A stretch of DNA of 64,000 nucleotides from Streptomyces sp. NBC_01750 (GCF_035918095.1 NZ_CP109137.1:434001-498000); one strand, 5' to 3'. Shown: positions 16,684 to 28,919, counted from the first letter of the stretch. Translations and numbers: made by a program. Notes: generated by a model not told the origin, from the sequence alone.

Positions 16684-17003
16684 CCTCGGCCCGGTCTCCG
16701 TGCCATGTCCGATGTCAATCGTGAACAGAGTGCTCATCGGCGCCCTCCCCGTCGCATCGGCTGTCGGCATGCGGACGACCGTGCGCAGTTGGCGGCGATT
16801 CGTCCCCGTTTCCCTTCCTCGCATCCTTCGCAAGAAAGCCGTAACCCTGCAGGCACCCGAGTACAACCCGGGGACCGTGCAACGCCGTTCCACCGTCAAC
16901 CCGGAGCCGCCCTGCCTTTGAGCTGACAGGCGCGATCGTGGCCCGGCAGGTGCGGGACGCTCGTCCCGCGGACCCAGGGTACGAATCAGCCGAGGGAGGC
17001 GCT
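16684..17003. other. No gene recognised
   Basis: A 320-base gap between convergent genes (hypothetical on plus, VanW protein on minus). No clear hairpin terminator or open frame of interest was found. Confidence 0.4.
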
Positions 17004-18803
17004 TCAGCCGCGGGAGGCGCTGTCGCTCGTTGCCGTCGCGCGCGATGCGTTCGATCGTCCGGCAGCCGCTGCTGAGGCCGGTTCCTCCGGGGTGCACGTG
17101 ACCTTGTCGCGAGGCGTGTAGTGGGTCTTGAAGTCTTCGCGCTTGACTTCCCGGCCGCCCTGCACGAAGACGCGGCCGACGGAAACGTCGAACCCTTCGA
17201 GTGGGCTCTGGACTTCGCACTGCGGGCCGCTGCCCGTGCGCGTGCCCGGCGGCGTGATGTTGGTGCGCGGCCCCTTGGTCGCACGTATCTCGTCATACTT
17301 CTTCGTGCCCAGGAAAGTGATGGTCACCGACGTGTCAGTGGATTCGGCCTTGATGTAGAGGGCGTGACCGGAATCGTTGATCCAGCGGAGGTCGAGGGTG
17401 CCCCACGCGACCGTGGCCTCGCGGCCTTCGGGGTAGCGCTCGATGTAGAAGGAGTGGGCGCCGTGCTCCACGGGCTTGACGCCCGCGAAGAAAATGGCGT
17501 TGAACATGGTGGTGGCGACTGCGGAGACGCCGCCACCGGGCGACTTCACGTACTGACCGTTGTTGATCATGATGCCGTCTACGAAGCCGTTGTCCTTCGT
17601 GCGCTCGCCCACCGTGCGGTTGAGGCTCCACTCATGTCCGGGGAGGACCACCGAGCCGTTGATGAGCTCCACCGCGCGACCGATGTTGGTGCTGCGGTAG
17701 GGGGCGGCCGGGAAGGCGACGGTGAAGGAGGAGACCTTCTCCTTGATGCCGAGCCGCTGCACCGATGCACTCGTGAACTTCGGCTGGACCTCCGCGGAGG
17801 CGATCTCGCCGGTGCGGGCCGGTCCGGAGCGCGTCAGCAGGGGTACCACAGCCTCGCCGAGCGCCTTCGCGGTGACGTGCCGCCCCACACTGCTGTCCTG
17901 GGCCACCACCACGCGGTCGTCGCCGTCGAGACGGAGCTCGGCGTCCCGAGGCCCCTGGGAGGCGTCGCGCACCGGACGGGAGACAGCGGGGTCGGCGAAC
18001 AGACCCTTGGAGTCGAGGCTCGGCGCGAGGCGGTTTCGGCCGACGGGCTTCATCGTCAGATGCCTGCCGAGCGTGGTGGGGGCCATGGCTATGCGTTTGT
18101 CGGCAAGGGTCAGCGTGACGGGGCCGGACATCGCGGGCTGCGCGAACTCCTTCATGGCCCGCTCGGTCTCCTGCGGGCCGATGTGCGGCTGCGTCTGCCG
18201 TACCGGCATCACGACGGGAGCGGCATGCGTCGTGCGGAGGTAGCCGTCACGGATGGTGTCCAGGGCCTTGTCCGCGATCACGGCGACGCCGGTGACCGGA
18301 GGGACGGCCTTCGCTCGGCCCTTCTCGAACGATATCGACCCGTCCCGCACCTGCCGCTCGGTGGCCGCGGCGACACGGTTGATCCCCGCCCGGCTCTTGT
18401 GCGCGTCCACGCGTACCGCCGGCTCGACGTCCCGGCCGCCGGAGGCGAAGAGCCTGCCGATCGCCGTCACCGGGTCGGATCCTGCGCTCGCGGCACGGTT
18501 GACGGTCGCTGCAGTGTCGAGGGACAGCCCGAGCGCGCCGGGATCAGCCATCTCGGTTCGGTCACCTATCTTCAACGCGACCGGTGCCGCGAAGACCGGC
18601 CCGAGCTTTCGGTGCAGGACCTGCTGGGCCTCCGCCCGGCCCATTCCGCCGATGTCGACACCGCGCACCCTTGTGCCCTCGGCTATGTCGTCGCCGGCCA
18701 CGAGCCCAGCGACGTAGAGGCCACCCAATCCGAGCACGACAGCCCCACCGGCGGCGGGCAGAACCATCCGCCAGTTGACGGTTCTGCTGCGTTCGCGTCC
18801 CAT
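17004..18803 (-). CDS. VanW family protein with peptidoglycan-binding-like domains
   Basis: A 599-aa membrane-anchored extracytoplasmic protein. An N-terminal TM segment (LPAAGGAVVLGLGGLYVAGL) is followed by repeated PG_binding_4-like modules (GTRVRGVDIGGMGRAEAQQVL; further modules to about residue 330), then the VanW domain (NIGRAVELINGSVVLPGHEWSLNRTVGERT, GGGVSAVATTMFNAIFFAGV, HSFYIERYPEGREATV). VanW proteins accompany cell-wall remodelling and vancomycin-resistance genes, but their biochemical role is unproven. The C-terminal 90 residues are Cys/Pro/Ser-rich. The start at 18803 after GGGAGAG is preferred to an upstream in-frame codon. It is a single gene. Confidence 0.88.
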   Translation of the reverse strand: MGRERSRTVNWRMVLPAAGGAVVLGLGGLYVAGLVAGDDIAEGTRVRGVDIGGMGRAEAQQVLHRKLGPVFAAPVALKIGDRTEMADPGALGLSLDTAATVNRAASAGSDPVTAIGRLFASGGRDVEPAVRVDAHKSRAGINRVAAATERQVRDGSISFEKGRAKAVPPVTGVAVIADKALDTIRDGYLRTTHAAPVVMPVRQTQPHIGPQETERAMKEFAQPAMSGPVTLTLADKRIAMAPTTLGRHLTMKPVGRNRLAPSLDSKGLFADPAVSRPVRDASQGPRDAELRLDGDDRVVVAQDSSVGRHVTAKALGEAVVPLLTRSGPARTGEIASAEVQPKFTSASVQRLGIKEKVSSFTVAFPAAPYRSTNIGRAVELINGSVVLPGHEWSLNRTVGERTKDNGFVDGIMINNGQYVKSPGGGVSAVATTMFNAIFFAGVKPVEHGAHSFYIERYPEGREATVAWGTLDLRWINDSGHALYIKAESTDTSVTITFLGTKKYDEIRATKGPRTNITPPGTRTGSGPQCEVQSPLEGFDVSVGRVFVQGGREVKREDFKTHYTPRDKVTCTPEEPASAAAAGRSNASRATATSDSASRG

Positions 18804-19031
18804 GTCTCTCCCTGTAGCGCCGACGGGCCCGAAAAAAGGTGCGTTTGGCCAGCCAGAGCCCGACCTGCACAAGCGAATTCGCACAGAATAGTCCACAAAA
18901 TGGACGAAATCGGAGAAATGTAATTTCCGTCACGATCGAGGAATGCGGGGTCGCGTCGGGCCCGGGATGTCGTCCTCACCACCCCACCGGATCGACAACA
19001 CCCCCGCGGATCGACCACCTCAGGCACTACG

Positions 19032-19256
19032 GTGCTCGACACCGGTGAGATCCCTGTCTTCCCGGGCCTGGATGTCGGCAAGGGCGGCCGCCACGTCCGT
19101 GGCCTGACCGCGGCAGGGCAAGACCGTCCCGTCCATGACAAACAGCTGCCCGACAGCGAACCGAGACTGCGGGTCGTGATCGACGAGCACGCGGCCACGT
19201 TCGGCCGCGTGCTCGTCATCGTGGGCCGGCCCTCCTCGATCGGCGCCCGGCCGCCG
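19032..19256 (+). mobile_element. IS110-type transposase N-terminal remnant
   Basis: The frame MLDTGEIPVFPGLDVGKGGR, then KQLPDSEPRLRVVIDEHAAT and GRVLVIVGRPSSIGA, is the N-terminal DEDD-domain start of IS110-family transposases (GLDVGK motif and the VDQPxSIGA-like strand, here VGRPSSIGA). The rest of the element is missing; the next gene on the opposite strand begins to overlap right after it. Confidence 0.7.
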
Positions 19257-19268
19257 CGAAGGCCTCGG

Positions 19269-21662
<2,394 letters not shown>

Positions 21663-21814
21663 CGTGTCTCCATCTGTGAGGCGGGGCCGCCTGCGCGGTC
21701 TCCGTGCGTCGCCTGGCTCGATCTAACCAGCTTCGAGCAGTACGTCTGGTCTTCTTCGCTTCGGCCCGTGAAGCCTCGGGGCCCCGGCCACGCGGCGTGC
21801 CCGCCGAGGCGTCG

Positions 21815-21910
21815 GACCAACCAGCGGCCGACGCGCATCGGCTCGCGGTCGGGCAGCTCGTTCTCCTCGCGCCGGACCTGGATGCGGCGCGAGGAGATGC
21901 GGAACCAGCG
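21815..21910 (-). pseudogene. C-terminal remnant of a pyridoxamine-phosphate-oxidase-like protein
   Basis: Minus-strand frame RWFRISSRRIQVRREENELP then DREPMRVGRWLV resembles the end of PPOX family proteins (RIxxWREENELxxRxLMRDGRWL). A stop codon precedes it in the same frame. The surrounding 21663-22134 stretch has no other recognisable gene, apart from the promoter region of the UvrA-like gene. Confidence 0.4.
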
Positions 21911-22134
21911 CTACCGCGCGGCCGGCACACGCGGGTCGAAGCCGGCGTGCACGACGAACCGGTGGTCACCCGCTGCTGCGGCAGCCCGCCGATCTCGAGG
22001 ACGCCAACTTCGCCTCGATCATGGAGACGTCGCGGGTGTGGCCCAGCCGCCGAGCCGGCCACGCAGACATCGATGCCGTGCGTGAGCCGATGCCCGGTGT
22101 CGCGACGCTCAGCGCGGGAGCGGGCGGACGGCAC

Positions 22135-22491
22135 TCATCGGTCCTGAAGCAGCCCGAGGACGTTGCCATCGGGGTCGGTGACGGTGGCCACCAGGCGGCC
22201 GCCACCGACGTCGTGCGCGGGCTCCTTCACGGTGGCACCCGCGGCGATCACCTCGGCCAGCTTCGCCTCGAGGTCCGGCACGTGCCAGTAGGCCACCGGT
22301 GAGGTCATGCCCTGCGGTCCACCGCCCGGCACCAGCCCGATGTGCTGGCCCGCGGCCTCGAAGCCGACGTAGTAGGACTCGTCGGTCTGCGGCGGTACGC
22401 CGAGCAGGGCCGCGTACACCTCCTTGGCCGCCGCCAGGTCGGAAACGGGATGCAGCACGGTCTTGATTCCCTGGGTGGAAGAGCCGGTCAT
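22135..22491 (-). CDS. VOC family protein (glyoxalase-like)
   Basis: A 118-aa vicinal-oxygen-chelate fold protein. It has the paired beta-alpha-beta modules: TVLHPVSDLAAAKEVYAALLG, then YYVGFEAAGQHIGL, then VAYWHVPDLEAKLAEVIAAG and ATVTDPDGNVLGLLQD. Family members are glyoxalases, dioxygenases or drug-binding resistance proteins; nothing here points to one. The ATG at 22491 is preferred over the GTG two codons upstream because AGGAG lies a proper distance before it. It is next to a truncated second VOC gene on the same strand. Confidence 0.85.
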   Translation of the reverse strand: MTGSSTQGIKTVLHPVSDLAAAKEVYAALLGVPPQTDESYYVGFEAAGQHIGLVPGGGPQGMTSPVAYWHVPDLEAKLAEVIAAGATVKEPAHDVGGGRLVATVTDPDGNVLGLLQDR

Positions 22492-22615
22492 GGTCACTCC
22501 TGAAGTCGTGGGTCTGATCGGGATTTGTCTGGCTCAAAGACGAACGGGAAGTCCGGAAATCGACAGCCCGATCGCCCCGGATCGCGAGTTCGCCGTTGGC
22601 CGTTGGCCGTTCGTC

Positions 22616-22741
22616 TTAACCGGGCCCAGCCCGGATAGGAAGGAGGACCACGGGGACCACCTCCGGGCGGTCGCGATGGAAGGCCAGGGATGCGTCCGGG
22701 GCGTCGTGGGGGAGGAAGTTCGCGTGAATGGTGATGTCCAT
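22616..22741 (-). pseudogene. Truncated VOC family protein (N-terminus only)
   Basis: The first 23 or so residues (MDITIHANFLPHDAPDASLAFH) are the characteristic start of a common Streptomyces VOC protein. The sequence then departs from the family and stops after 41 aa, so most of the domain is deleted. Confidence 0.6.
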
Positions 22742-22855
22742 GGCGAGCACGCTAGCCGCGGCTCGGGTGACCGCGCTTCTCGATTCCTGACCGGTCCGGT
22801 CACCTGAGACGATCACCGCGATCCACACCCCGTGACGAGGAGGCCGCCGCAGAGA

Positions 22856-24268
22856 TCAGCTGCCCGACAGCTTCTCCTGCAGCCAGTCGAAGACGACCTC
22901 GCAGTGCTGCTGCGGGGCCATCGGGGAGCAGTGCAACTGCGCGCCGGTGGCCGTGGTGAGCTTCACGTAGTCCTTGGGAGCCGTCAGCTTGTCGAACATC
23001 TGGCGCGGCTGGCCGGGATAGAACTGCTCGTAGTCGTAGTCCAGGACAAGCGTGGGCATCTTGATGCGGCCTACGACGCTCGTGATGTCCAGCGACTCGA
23101 TGAGTTTGGCGGGGGTGTAGAAGTCGGTGAACATTTTGCCCTCGCGGGCGTCGAGCATCGCCGGCACGGAGAAGGGTTCGATGCGCTTCTTCATCGTCGC
23201 GGCCACGGACGGAGGCAGCTCGGGGACGACCTCCTTGTTCCAGATGTCGTTGGTCTCCTCCTTGTTCGGGGTGAGGATCTCCCGGATCTGGGGAGGGAAG
23301 CCCAGCCAGGGCGCGAGCACGCCGGGCATCGCCACCAGAGCGGCGATCCTGTTCTCGAAGGCCGCGGCCCGGGGGGCCAGGTTCCCTGCCATGCTCAGCC
23401 CGGTCAGGGCGATCTTGCCGGTGTCCACGTCCGAGCGGGCGGCCAGCCAGTTGACGAGCGGCGTGACAACGGTCTCCCAGCGTGGCGTGAAGACCACGTG
23501 GTCTACAAAGAGCAGCTGCCCCTGGCCGGGCCCGTCGTACACGAGGGCGTTCCAGCCGCGTTCCAGAGCGGCGGCGACGCCGTAGGTCCACATGTCAACG
23601 TTCTGTCCGTCGCTGCCGTTCGTGAGGATCACGGTGGGGCGCCGCTCGCCCGAGTCGTCCGGCCGGAAGAACCACACAGGCAGCGGGGTCTTCCCGTACG
23701 GAATGTTGGCCGTCACGGGAGCCGGGTCGCACAACCCGCAGAACTTGTCCCAAGCGCCACGTCCGGCCTTGTACAACTGCTCCTCGCTGCCGGGGTCGTC
23801 GGAGCCGAGGACGAAGAAAAGTGCCTGCCCGTAGTACTGGGCGGCCCGCAGCGCACGGAAGCGTGTGGTCTGCGTCCCGGGCTTGCTGCCCTCGGGCGTC
23901 TCCATCAGCTCATCGCCGAGTTCCTTGAAGGTCTCGGAGTACGTCTGCGCGGAGACGCCGGCCTTGTTGATCGTGTTCACGGCAGTGAGCACCTCGCCCA
24001 CCTCAGCCGCGCCGTAGCCGGATCCGCCGAGCGCGAGGAGTCCGTTGAAGTTGAAGCCCGGGTTTTTGAAGAGCGTCATCACACCGGGCGTGGGACCGCT
24101 CGCCGAGGCGGAGGCCGACGCCGTGGAACTGGGGGTGCGGGCCTGCGCGGGAGTCCCGCTGGACGGGGTACACCCAGCGGTCATCAGAGCGCCGGCCCCT
24201 CCGACGAGCCCGCCAAGCGCGGTGCGGCGCGTGGGGCCGGATGTGCGATCACCCGATGCGTATGTCAT
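22856..24268 (-). CDS. Tat-exported lipoprotein alpha/beta hydrolase
   Basis: A 470-aa protein with an exported, lipid-anchored N-terminus: twin arginine in RRTALGG (residues 14-20) and a lipobox ending at Cys33 (MTAGC), then a Ser/Ala/Pro linker. The catalytic part is an alpha/beta hydrolase with NGSDGQNVDMWTYG, the elbow GLSMAG, an acidic stretch VLDYDYEQFYPGQ and a C-terminal HC/H region (APQQHCEVVFDWLQ). It resembles the dienelactone/pseudooxynicotine-hydrolase-like group. It would act outside the membrane on an ester or C-C bond of unknown substrate. It is monocistronic as far as seen. Confidence 0.88.
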   Translation of the reverse strand: MTYASGDRTSGPTRRTALGGLVGGAGALMTAGCTPSSGTPAQARTPSSTASASASASGPTPGVMTLFKNPGFNFNGLLALGGSGYGAAEVGEVLTAVNTINKAGVSAQTYSETFKELGDELMETPEGSKPGTQTTRFRALRAAQYYGQALFFVLGSDDPGSEEQLYKAGRGAWDKFCGLCDPAPVTANIPYGKTPLPVWFFRPDDSGERRPTVILTNGSDGQNVDMWTYGVAAALERGWNALVYDGPGQGQLLFVDHVVFTPRWETVVTPLVNWLAARSDVDTGKIALTGLSMAGNLAPRAAAFENRIAALVAMPGVLAPWLGFPPQIREILTPNKEETNDIWNKEVVPELPPSVAATMKKRIEPFSVPAMLDAREGKMFTDFYTPAKLIESLDITSVVGRIKMPTLVLDYDYEQFYPGQPRQMFDKLTAPKDYVKLTTATGAQLHCSPMAPQQHCEVVFDWLQEKLSGS

Positions 24269-24438
24269 GTCAACCGAACGTACGCGCCGCGCCTCCTCGC
24301 CTGTCTGCGCAACACCCGCCGTTCCCCTGAACGGCGCTTCCCACAGTCCCAGCCTCGACCAGGCTCAAGGGTTGTCCCGTAACTGAAAGGCGCTCCGACA
24401 CAACCCACCCAGCCCCAAGCCGACCTGGCGGAGTTCTG

Positions 24439-25086
24439 CTAGGCGCCGAATCGTTGGGCGGCGGCGCGCAGCCGCTTGCCCCGCTTGCCCGTCACCACCT
24501 TGACCGGGATCAGGACCGCCCACCACAGCTTCGCGCCCATCGGGGAGACGAAGGCGAGCGGCACGGCGACGGCGAAGACCAACACCGTCGACGCCAGATC
24601 GGCCATATCGTTGCGCGCGACGGGAGCTGGCATCGCCGCGCTACCCAGCCACGGGCGCTTCCACAGTGCGACCGTCAGCGCGAGCTGTGTGGCACCCATG
24701 GCCGCGACGGCGCCGGAGTAGACGGCCACAGACTGCGGCAGGTCCCCGTACTCGGCCAGCAGGGTGGTAGGGAAAGGCATCAGCGCGATCAGCCCCAGGC
24801 TCAGCAGCCCGAGCCTGATGACCGTCCCATCAACGTCCCGCGCGTACCGGAAGACCTGGTGGTGACCCCGCCAGAACGCAGCGATAACGAGAAAGCTGAG
24901 GGCGTACGCCCACAGGTTGGGCGTCACATCCCCCAGCGCCTGCTCGAAACCGGCGGGGTCCAGCCCGGTGGGCAGCGTGATGTCCAACGCCAGCAGCGTC
25001 ATCGCGATGGCGAACACGCCGTCCGACAGCGCGAGGAGTCGGGTCGCGCTCCCCTCGTTGTCCCGCACTCGCTGATGGCCGTCCAC
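24439..25086 (-). CDS. TMEM175/DUF1211 family potassium channel-like membrane protein
   Basis: A 215-aa six-helix integral membrane protein. The first helix carries RLLALSDGVFAIAMTLLALDI, the RxxxFSDG-type signature (here LSDG) of the TMEM175 family, whose characterised bacterial members are tetrameric potassium channels. Further helices include WAYALSFLVIAAFWRGHHQVF and LGLLSLGLIALMPFPTTLLAEYG, another conserved piece. The GTG at 25086, after a GGTGGGG site, fits better than the TTG at 25107. The tail is basic (KRGKRLRAAAQR). Confidence 0.88.
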   Translation of the reverse strand: MDGHQRVRDNEGSATRLLALSDGVFAIAMTLLALDITLPTGLDPAGFEQALGDVTPNLWAYALSFLVIAAFWRGHHQVFRYARDVDGTVIRLGLLSLGLIALMPFPTTLLAEYGDLPQSVAVYSGAVAAMGATQLALTVALWKRPWLGSAAMPAPVARNDMADLASTVLVFAVAVPLAFVSPMGAKLWWAVLIPVKVVTGKRGKRLRAAAQRFGA

Positions 25087-25638
25087 AACACCCCACCCTA
25101 GGATCAAATGCCCAGAAATGCTCAGATTGACCCTTCGAACTGCTGAGCCGCCCGCCGCACTTCGTAGCCCGGTCGATGGCCTGGAGGTTCCGCAGCATCG
25201 AAACCTGTCACCGGATGCCCGTGGTCCACACAGCGCCTACTCGGTGAGGGTCCTCAGGACGCGCGGACCGGATGCACCCATCTGCGACGCTCGCAGAAGT
25301 AGCCCCTCGCCGCCGGTACACGAGCCCGGCCGCACGGCAGTTGGCCGGACATCGCTGAGCGATCCGGCCACACAGGGCGAAGTCACGACGACCACACCGT
25401 CTTTGTGATCTGGTCACTGACGGCAAGTCTCGGACTGGCCGGCGGCACGTGCTGTGAGCGCAAGGGAGAACGGACAGGCATGCAGCATGCATCGCCGGTG
25501 GGACACAGGCTGCCGTCGATCTGCCGCTGACTGTTGACAGTCTCGGATTTGTAACGGTGAGGCGTGGAACCTGCGTGGACTCGTACGCTGACCGCCTTCG
25601 GCCGTTGTAGCCGCGCTTGGACAGAGGAACGCCGCATT
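25087..25638. other. No gene recognised
   Basis: A 550-base gap between divergent genes (TMEM175-like and the DUF732-like protein), so it should contain both promoters. Short open frames are unconvincing. GC is visibly lower near 25380-25640 than in the flanks. Confidence 0.4.
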
Positions 25639-26664
25639 GTGTCTGACACACCCCCGAGGTCGGCTGAACAACCAATCCCCGTCCTGGGCACGAAACTTCG
25701 GCAGAAGGATGTCAGCGTGGCCAGCCGTAGGGTGCCCACTCAGTGGTGGGTCGCGGTGATCCTCGTGGCAGCAGTTCTCGCGCTCATCACCACCGTTGCC
25801 ATCCGGGAAACCGGTGGCGATCAGCCGGTATCGGCGACACCAGGGACATCCGCTTCGCCGCCGAACACTGCGGATGGCGGCGCGCCCACCGAGCCTCAGG
25901 CCGAAGAAGGCGCAACGGTGCCGAGTTCCGGACCACCATATGTATCGGTTCCGGATTTCAGCTCTACCTCAGCACGCGACGCGGCGTTCGTCGGTGATGT
26001 CGCCCAGTTTTCTACTTGGCCCAGCGGCACTGAGTCGTACGGCGCCATGTCGTCCGCCCCTGGCGGGGGCGACATCTCCGCCTTCCGCAAAGCCGTGATC
26101 AGGGATGCAGAGTCCGTCTGTGATGCGCTCATCGGCGGAACGGACATGAATGAGGTGCCTGATGGTGTTGGGCTGGCGCTCACCGACCCAATCGACCAGG
26201 CCGCTTTCATCGTGGAGGCGGTCACCTTCTACTGCCCGGATCAGATGGCCGCAGCGACCAACGGTGTCTACAGCAAGCCGGTGGCAACCAAGCAGAGTGA
26301 AGACTGCCCGACCACCTCCGTCTTGAAGGTGACGGCCGCAATCGGGGATCAGTCGGACTCCGATGACAACATTCAAACGGCCGCATACACACTAGAGGTC
26401 CGTAACACCTCCTCATATGAAGTACGTGCCCAACTCCAGCAGCGCTGGTTCGCCGATGGGTTTACAGACAACGAGTGGGGGTCGTTCGGCGACGTGATAG
26501 CGGACCAGGTCGTCACTATCAAGGCGGGTGAAACATTCACCTACGAGGGAGAACAGACCGGTATTTACCGCTGGAACCGCACCAAGGTACGTGTCCAACC
26601 AGGGGAATTCGTCTTCTTCGGATGTGGCTATCAGCCCGGCCCGGGTGCCGCCACAGAGGGATAA
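25639..26664 (+). CDS. Membrane-anchored protein with DUF732-like domain
   Basis: A 341-aa protein: cytoplasmic head of about 40 residues, one TM segment (WWVAVILVAAVLALITTVAI), a Pro/Ser/Thr/Glu-rich linker, and two extracytoplasmic parts. The first (RDAAFVGDVAQFSTWP to TFYCPDQ, with CDAL inside) has the two-cysteine, helix-rich pattern of DUF732. The second is beta-rich (TLEVRNTSSYEVRAQLQQRW, KAGETFTYEGEQTG, FFGCGY) like an immunoglobulin/fibronectin-type fold. Function unknown; a cell-surface binding role is inferred. Start GTG at 25639 after AGAGGAA; an upstream in-frame ATG lacks a site. Base composition is less GC-rich than neighbours, a hint of transfer. Confidence 0.7.
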   Translation: MSDTPPRSAEQPIPVLGTKLRQKDVSVASRRVPTQWWVAVILVAAVLALITTVAIRETGGDQPVSATPGTSASPPNTADGGAPTEPQAEEGATVPSSGPPYVSVPDFSSTSARDAAFVGDVAQFSTWPSGTESYGAMSSAPGGGDISAFRKAVIRDAESVCDALIGGTDMNEVPDGVGLALTDPIDQAAFIVEAVTFYCPDQMAAATNGVYSKPVATKQSEDCPTTSVLKVTAAIGDQSDSDDNIQTAAYTLEVRNTSSYEVRAQLQQRWFADGFTDNEWGSFGDVIADQVVTIKAGETFTYEGEQTGIYRWNRTKVRVQPGEFVFFGCGYQPGPGAATEG

Positions 26665-26689
26665 TCCGGCTCTTGGTAGATCAGCCTGG

Positions 26690-27120
26690 GTCGGCTCGTT
26701 CGGCTGATCGGGATTGGTCGACGGACGCCGGTAGGGGCGGTGCCGTCTGCGGCGAGCAGGATCCGGATCCTGTAGTTGGTGAAGTTGCGGAAGCCGTGGG
26801 CGAGTCGGCGGGTCTTCTCGATGACGCCGTCGATGGCTTCGGTACCGCCGTTGGACATGCCTCCGGTGTCGGAGTAGGCAAGGATCTCAGTGCGCCACTG
26901 GCGTAGCGGCGGCGGCCTTCGGCCGACGGCGGGGCTGGTGGCGGCGTCGGACTCGGCGTCCAGCACCACCAGACCCTGTCCGCCGTCGGCGTCAGGATGG
27001 CGGGTGACGTCGAGGACGTGCATGCCCTTCACGCCGAACAACTCATCGGTCCGAGCGCATCCGAGCACACCACGACGCGCCAGGACCACACCCAGTGACG
27101 CACGCGAGGCCTTCTCCTGA
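26690..27120 (-). mobile_element. ISL3-type transposase remnant with internal deletion
   Basis: Minus-strand frame contains RTDELFGVKGMHVLDVTRHPD (N-terminal) and, after a large gap, SDTGGMSNGGTEAIDGVIEK, RRLAHGFRNFTNYRIRILLAA, which is the C-terminal block of ISL3-family transposases. The catalytic middle is missing, so the element is dead. Confidence 0.7.
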
Positions 27121-27329
27121 TTCAGTTGCCTGGTCGCTGCTGATCTTGGAAGACCTCGCTCCGTCTCACCCTCGCGCCACGCCGTGGACCCGGACACCGC
27201 GAGACGGCTCCCCCAGGCTCATCCACGAGAGCCAAAAAAGTCGGAGGCGATGTCGAGAACCCGTGGCTGGCTCCGTCCCCGCAATGAACGCGACCACAAT
27301 GGGTCGCACCAGCTCCGAGGAGAAACACG

Positions 27330-27737
27330 ATGGCCAAGTACTTGCTGCTCAAGCACTACCGCGGCGCCCCGGCTGCGGTCAACGACGTGCCCATGGACCA
27401 GTGGACGCCGGAGGAGATCTCGGCCCACATGCAGTACATGCAGGACTTCGCGGACCGGCTCGAGAAGACCGGCGAGTTCGTCGACGGTCAGGCGCTCGCC
27501 CCCGAGGGGACGTTCGTCCGGTACGACGGCGAGGGCCGCCCGCCGGTCACCGACGGCCCGTTCGCCGAGACAAAGGACCTCATCGCCGGTTGGATGGTGA
27601 TCGACGTCGACAGCTACGAGCGCGCCGTCGAGCTGGCCGGGGAACTGTCCGCCGCTCCTGGGGCGGGCGGGAAGCCGATCCACGAGTGGCTCGAGCTGCG
27701 CCCGTTCCTTACCGCGCCGCCCACCATCACGGAGTGA
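27330..27737 (+). CDS. YciI family protein (DGPF domain)
   Basis: A 135-aa YCII-related protein. Diagnostic parts: MAKYLLLKHYRG, the central APEGTFVRYDGEGRPPVTDGPFAETKDLIAGW with the DGPF motif, and IHEWLELRPF at the end. Such proteins are the standard genomic partners of ECF42 sigma factors, and here the ECF42 gene follows after 8 bases, so they are one transcription unit. Biochemical role is not established; a signalling or small-molecule-binding function connected with the sigma factor is assumed in the field. Confidence 0.92.
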   Translation: MAKYLLLKHYRGAPAAVNDVPMDQWTPEEISAHMQYMQDFADRLEKTGEFVDGQALAPEGTFVRYDGEGRPPVTDGPFAETKDLIAGWMVIDVDSYERAVELAGELSAAPGAGGKPIHEWLELRPFLTAPPTITE

Positions 27738-27745
27738 CCTCTTCG

Positions 27746-28891
27746 ATGAACGAGCTCCTGCTCCGGAGCCTCACTCCGAGCGTGCTCGGAATCCTCGTCC
27801 GCCGCGGAGCCGACTTCGCGGCGGCCGAGGACGCCGTGCAGGACGCGCTGGTCGAGGCGGTCCGCGTCTGGCCGGCCGACCCGCCGCGGGACCCGAAGGG
27901 CTGGCTTGTCACCGTGGCCTGGCGCCGTTTCCTCGACGCGACCCGCGCCGACGCCGCTCGCCGCCGGAGAGAGGACCGCGTCGACGAGGAACCGCCACCC
28001 GGCCCCTCACCGGCGGCGGACGACACACTCCAGCTCTACTTCCTGTGCGCCCACCCGTCACTCACGCCGTCGTCCGCGGTCGCGCTCACGCTGCGCGCCG
28101 TGGGCGGGTTGACCACCCGCCAGATCGCCCAGGCCTACCTGGTCCCCGAGGCGACCATGGCGCAGCGCATCAGCCGGGCCAAGCGCACCGTCTCCGGCGT
28201 GCGGTTCGACCAGCCCGGCGACGTCGCCACCGTGCTGCGCGTCCTCTACTTGGTCTTCAACGAGGGCTACTCCGGCGACGTCGACCTCGCCGCCGAGGCC
28301 ATCCGGCTCACCCGGCAGCTCGCGGCCGCGATCGACCACCCCGAGGTGGCGGGGCTGCTCGCACTCATGCTGCTCCACCACGCCCGGCGCGCCGCCCGGA
28401 CCGCGCCCGACGGCAGCCTGGTGCCGCTCGCCGAGCAGGACCGCGGCCGGTGGGACACTGAGTCGATCGCCGAGGGCGTCGAGATCCTCCAGGCGGCTCT
28501 CGCCCGCGACCGGCTGGGCGAGTTCCAGGCCCAGGCCGCCATCGCGGCACTCCACGCTGACGCGCCCACCGCCGAGGAGACTGACTGGGTGCAGATCGCC
28601 GAGTGGTACGACGAGCTCGCGCGCCTGACCGACAGCCCGGTCGTCCGGCTCAACCGCGCGGTGGCCGTCGGCGAGGCCGACGGACCCCGCGCGGGCCTGG
28701 CAGCGCTCGCGGCGCTGGAGGACTCACTGCCCCGCCACGCCGCGGTGGCGGCGTACCTCCACGAGCGCGACGGCGACCTGGCGACGGCGGCACGGCTGTA
28801 CGCCGAGGCGGCCCAAAAAGCACCCAACCTCGCCGAGCGCGACCACCTGACGCGCCAGGCCGCCCGGCTCAACGCCCGCCGGTGCCGCTGA
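27746..28891 (+). CDS. RNA polymerase sigma factor, ECF42 type (DUF6596)
   Basis: A 381-aa extracytoplasmic-function sigma factor. Region 2 is at the N-terminus (GADFAAAEDAVQDALVEAVR, KGWLVTVAWRRFLDATRAD), region 4 around residues 110-165 (LRAVGGLTTRQIAQAYLVPE then MAQRISRAKR). A long TPR-like C-terminal extension follows (VFNEGYSG, RLTRQLAA, LNRAVAVGEADGPRAGL, RLYAEAAQKAP), the defining feature of ECF42, which uses the extension instead of an anti-sigma factor. ATG at 27746, eight bases after the YciI gene, fixes the start. Confidence 0.93.
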   Translation: MNELLLRSLTPSVLGILVRRGADFAAAEDAVQDALVEAVRVWPADPPRDPKGWLVTVAWRRFLDATRADAARRRREDRVDEEPPPGPSPAADDTLQLYFLCAHPSLTPSSAVALTLRAVGGLTTRQIAQAYLVPEATMAQRISRAKRTVSGVRFDQPGDVATVLRVLYLVFNEGYSGDVDLAAEAIRLTRQLAAAIDHPEVAGLLALMLLHHARRAARTAPDGSLVPLAEQDRGRWDTESIAEGVEILQAALARDRLGEFQAQAAIAALHADAPTAEETDWVQIAEWYDELARLTDSPVVRLNRAVAVGEADGPRAGLAALAALEDSLPRHAAVAAYLHERDGDLATAARLYAEAAQKAPNLAERDHLTRQAARLNARRCR

Positions 28892-28919
28892 CGGGTCGCG
28901 CTCGGATCCCACCGGATAA

